The notes under the pieces are model-generated. The model saw only the letters and a list, made by a program, of their open reading frames with translations. It was not told the origin of the DNA and did not search any database. The position numbers and the translations under genes were made by a program. DNA of 64,000 bases, taken from positions 930,001 through 994,000 of the forward strand of contig JAGQDJ010000202.1 in the NCBI GenBank assembly GCA_022885665.1. Reading direction: 5' to 3'. The DNA is from Triops longicaudatus. Lineage: Eukaryota > Arthropoda > Branchiopoda > Notostraca > Triopsidae. Within the stretch, counting starts at the first letter, position 1. The number at the start of each line of letters is the position of its first letter. Positions 62,535 through 64,000 of the stretch are shown piece by piece.

Positions 62535-64000
62535 CTAGAAGAATAAAAAGAGAACAATGCATGAGATATGTAAACTTAACTTACACTCAAGTTCACTCTT
62601 TTCTTTTGTCTTCTGTTCTTCTATTTTGAAATCTTTGTCTCAACCAGTTTTATGTGCCCTCGCTTTTGTTTCGTCCCAGTTTTATTGCTTTTTAAGGGAT
62701 TTGCGTTGGAATATTCAGTATTAGCAGCAATAAAAATTGTGGTGTGCGTTCCATTTTCTTCCCTTGTAATGGTGGATAATTACTACCAATTGACGGTACA
62801 CATTAACGCGCTCTTCACTGCTCGCAAACTGTACCCTTGAGAAGTCTTCTAATGGCATTCAACTTCGGTAACATTTAATTCACACAAGCACCAAATCCCG
62901 TTTACATTAGGAGCGCTGAATAACAACCTGAGAAATGTCTTCCTTTCCAGTTCATTTCTTCAGTATTTTGTTGCGTTCCTCGATCAGTAATTTCTAATTG
63001 TCTTTCTGGCCGAACATCTAAACCTTTTTAAAGCACTTAAGCAACTTAATCGAGCTATGCTAAGACATCTCGAATTGCAGAATAAAAAGGAAAACTTGGA
63101 GAATATTAAACTTGCTAAAAAGCTCAGCAACTTTTGCATTAGTGTGACGGAAACAGAGGGAACGGAAATCTAAGCCACCGGAAAAGCTTCGCAATTCTTC
63201 ATCACTATTTAAGATCCTGGTTGACTTCAAACTCTCGCATGATCCAAAATAATCGTGGCTGTGCTTCGCTAAATGACACATAATGCCACGTCGCCAAGTC
63301 ACACACTTTCCTGTAAGTTGATGACAGATTTCCGTGTATAACATGTCCCTTGCACTCCACCTCCCACCTCTCTTGCTTTCACCCGCAATGGGTAAACTGA
63401 TGGATATCTCGCTAAGTTCTACAACACATGTCACAATTCGTTTCCCCGAAATGTCACTCATCCTTGCTAACAAACTAATTTTCCCCCTTCTGTGAAACGG
63501 CGAACACTAACCTATAAATAAAGTCCTCGAAATAACTGTAGTACAAAAAAAATAGCACAGCACATGAGAAGATACGAAATTCGGGCACGAAAAAAATGAA
63601 CGTATGAAAAGTAGTTAAATACAAACAAGTATGTAATGTTTTCGGTATTATTTTTCGGTATTTGGATCATGTAAATATTGCATTCCAATATTAATTTCGA
63701 AATTGTTCCATTCGAAAATTTTGTATTTTTTCAACTTCAGGATTGTGATTTTGATAAAACAAAAATTATTTCAAGTATAAGGCGAAACGCAGGATTAAAA
63801 TTTCTTTCTCAAAACATCAACCTAACGACAAATTATTTTGATGAAATAATTTTGCCTTTTCTTACAAAATTTCAAATTACGCATCAAATTTAACTTTTCA
63901 AAGTTACATTTCAGGACACTCGTTTGAGCTCATTTTTTTTATTTGCTCAAAAAATAAATAACTGAGTAAAGAAATAAACTGAAGTTTTGTGGCTCAGTTT
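62535..64000. other. Probable 5' intron of the DUF7042-7045-type gene
   Basis: The exon starting at 62534 needs two bases of a split codon from an exon further upstream, so this stretch should be intronic. I could not find that exon. A 137-codon minus-strand ORF (63060-63473) has no family features. Confidence 0.45.

Noticed and set aside
63060..63473. 137-codon minus-strand ORF near the right edge
   Set aside because: No motif of the extracellular protein, no fitting splice sites; likely chance.

Overview
This window is nuclear DNA from an animal, most likely a non-insect arthropod (chelicerate, myriapod or crustacean). It is AT-rich, and its genes are split by GT-AG introns, many only 55-70 bases long. 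The replication-dependent histones are arthropod-like and end in the animal histone 3' stem-loop. The glutathione S-transferases are of the Mu class, which insects are generally held to lack. The KDM4 demethylase keeps PHD and double Tudor domains that insect orthologues have lost. A GPI-anchored protein matches extracellular DUF domains known mainly from arthropods. The species cannot be named from the sequence alone.

Layout, left to right. 1-1206 (+): 3' end of a BICRA/GLTSCR1-like subunit of the non-canonical BAF complex. 1207-5778: three tRNA-Glu genes, a non-autonomous hAT-like transposon, a large palindrome whose two arms each begin with a tRNA-Glu gene, and a second, weaker inverted repeat. 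5779-12304 (+): a 16-exon KDM4-type histone demethylase (JmjN, JmjC, PHD, extended PHD, double Tudor). 13818-16522: one histone quartet as two divergent pairs, H2B/H2A and H3/H4, with no H1. 17310-24026 (+): three tandem Mu-class GST genes, a decayed orphan GST first exon, a tRNA-derived element, and an unresolved coding-like stretch on the minus strand. 24895-26420 (+): a SPATA6-like gene. 27292-42162 (-): a TESK-type dual-specificity kinase gene with seven coding exons over 15 kb. 45512-62534 (-): nine coding exons of a large extracellular, probably GPI-anchored protein whose 5' end lies beyond the window. 62535-64000: nothing recognised.

BICRA, KDM4 and the histones are all chromatin genes and sit in the first 17 kb. 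SPATA6 and TESK, whose vertebrate relatives are both linked to testis biology, are convergent neighbours. Whether either grouping has meaning is inference. Gene models were built by hand: exons were joined only where GT-AG sites, reading phase and family similarity agreed. No similarity search or RNA evidence was available.
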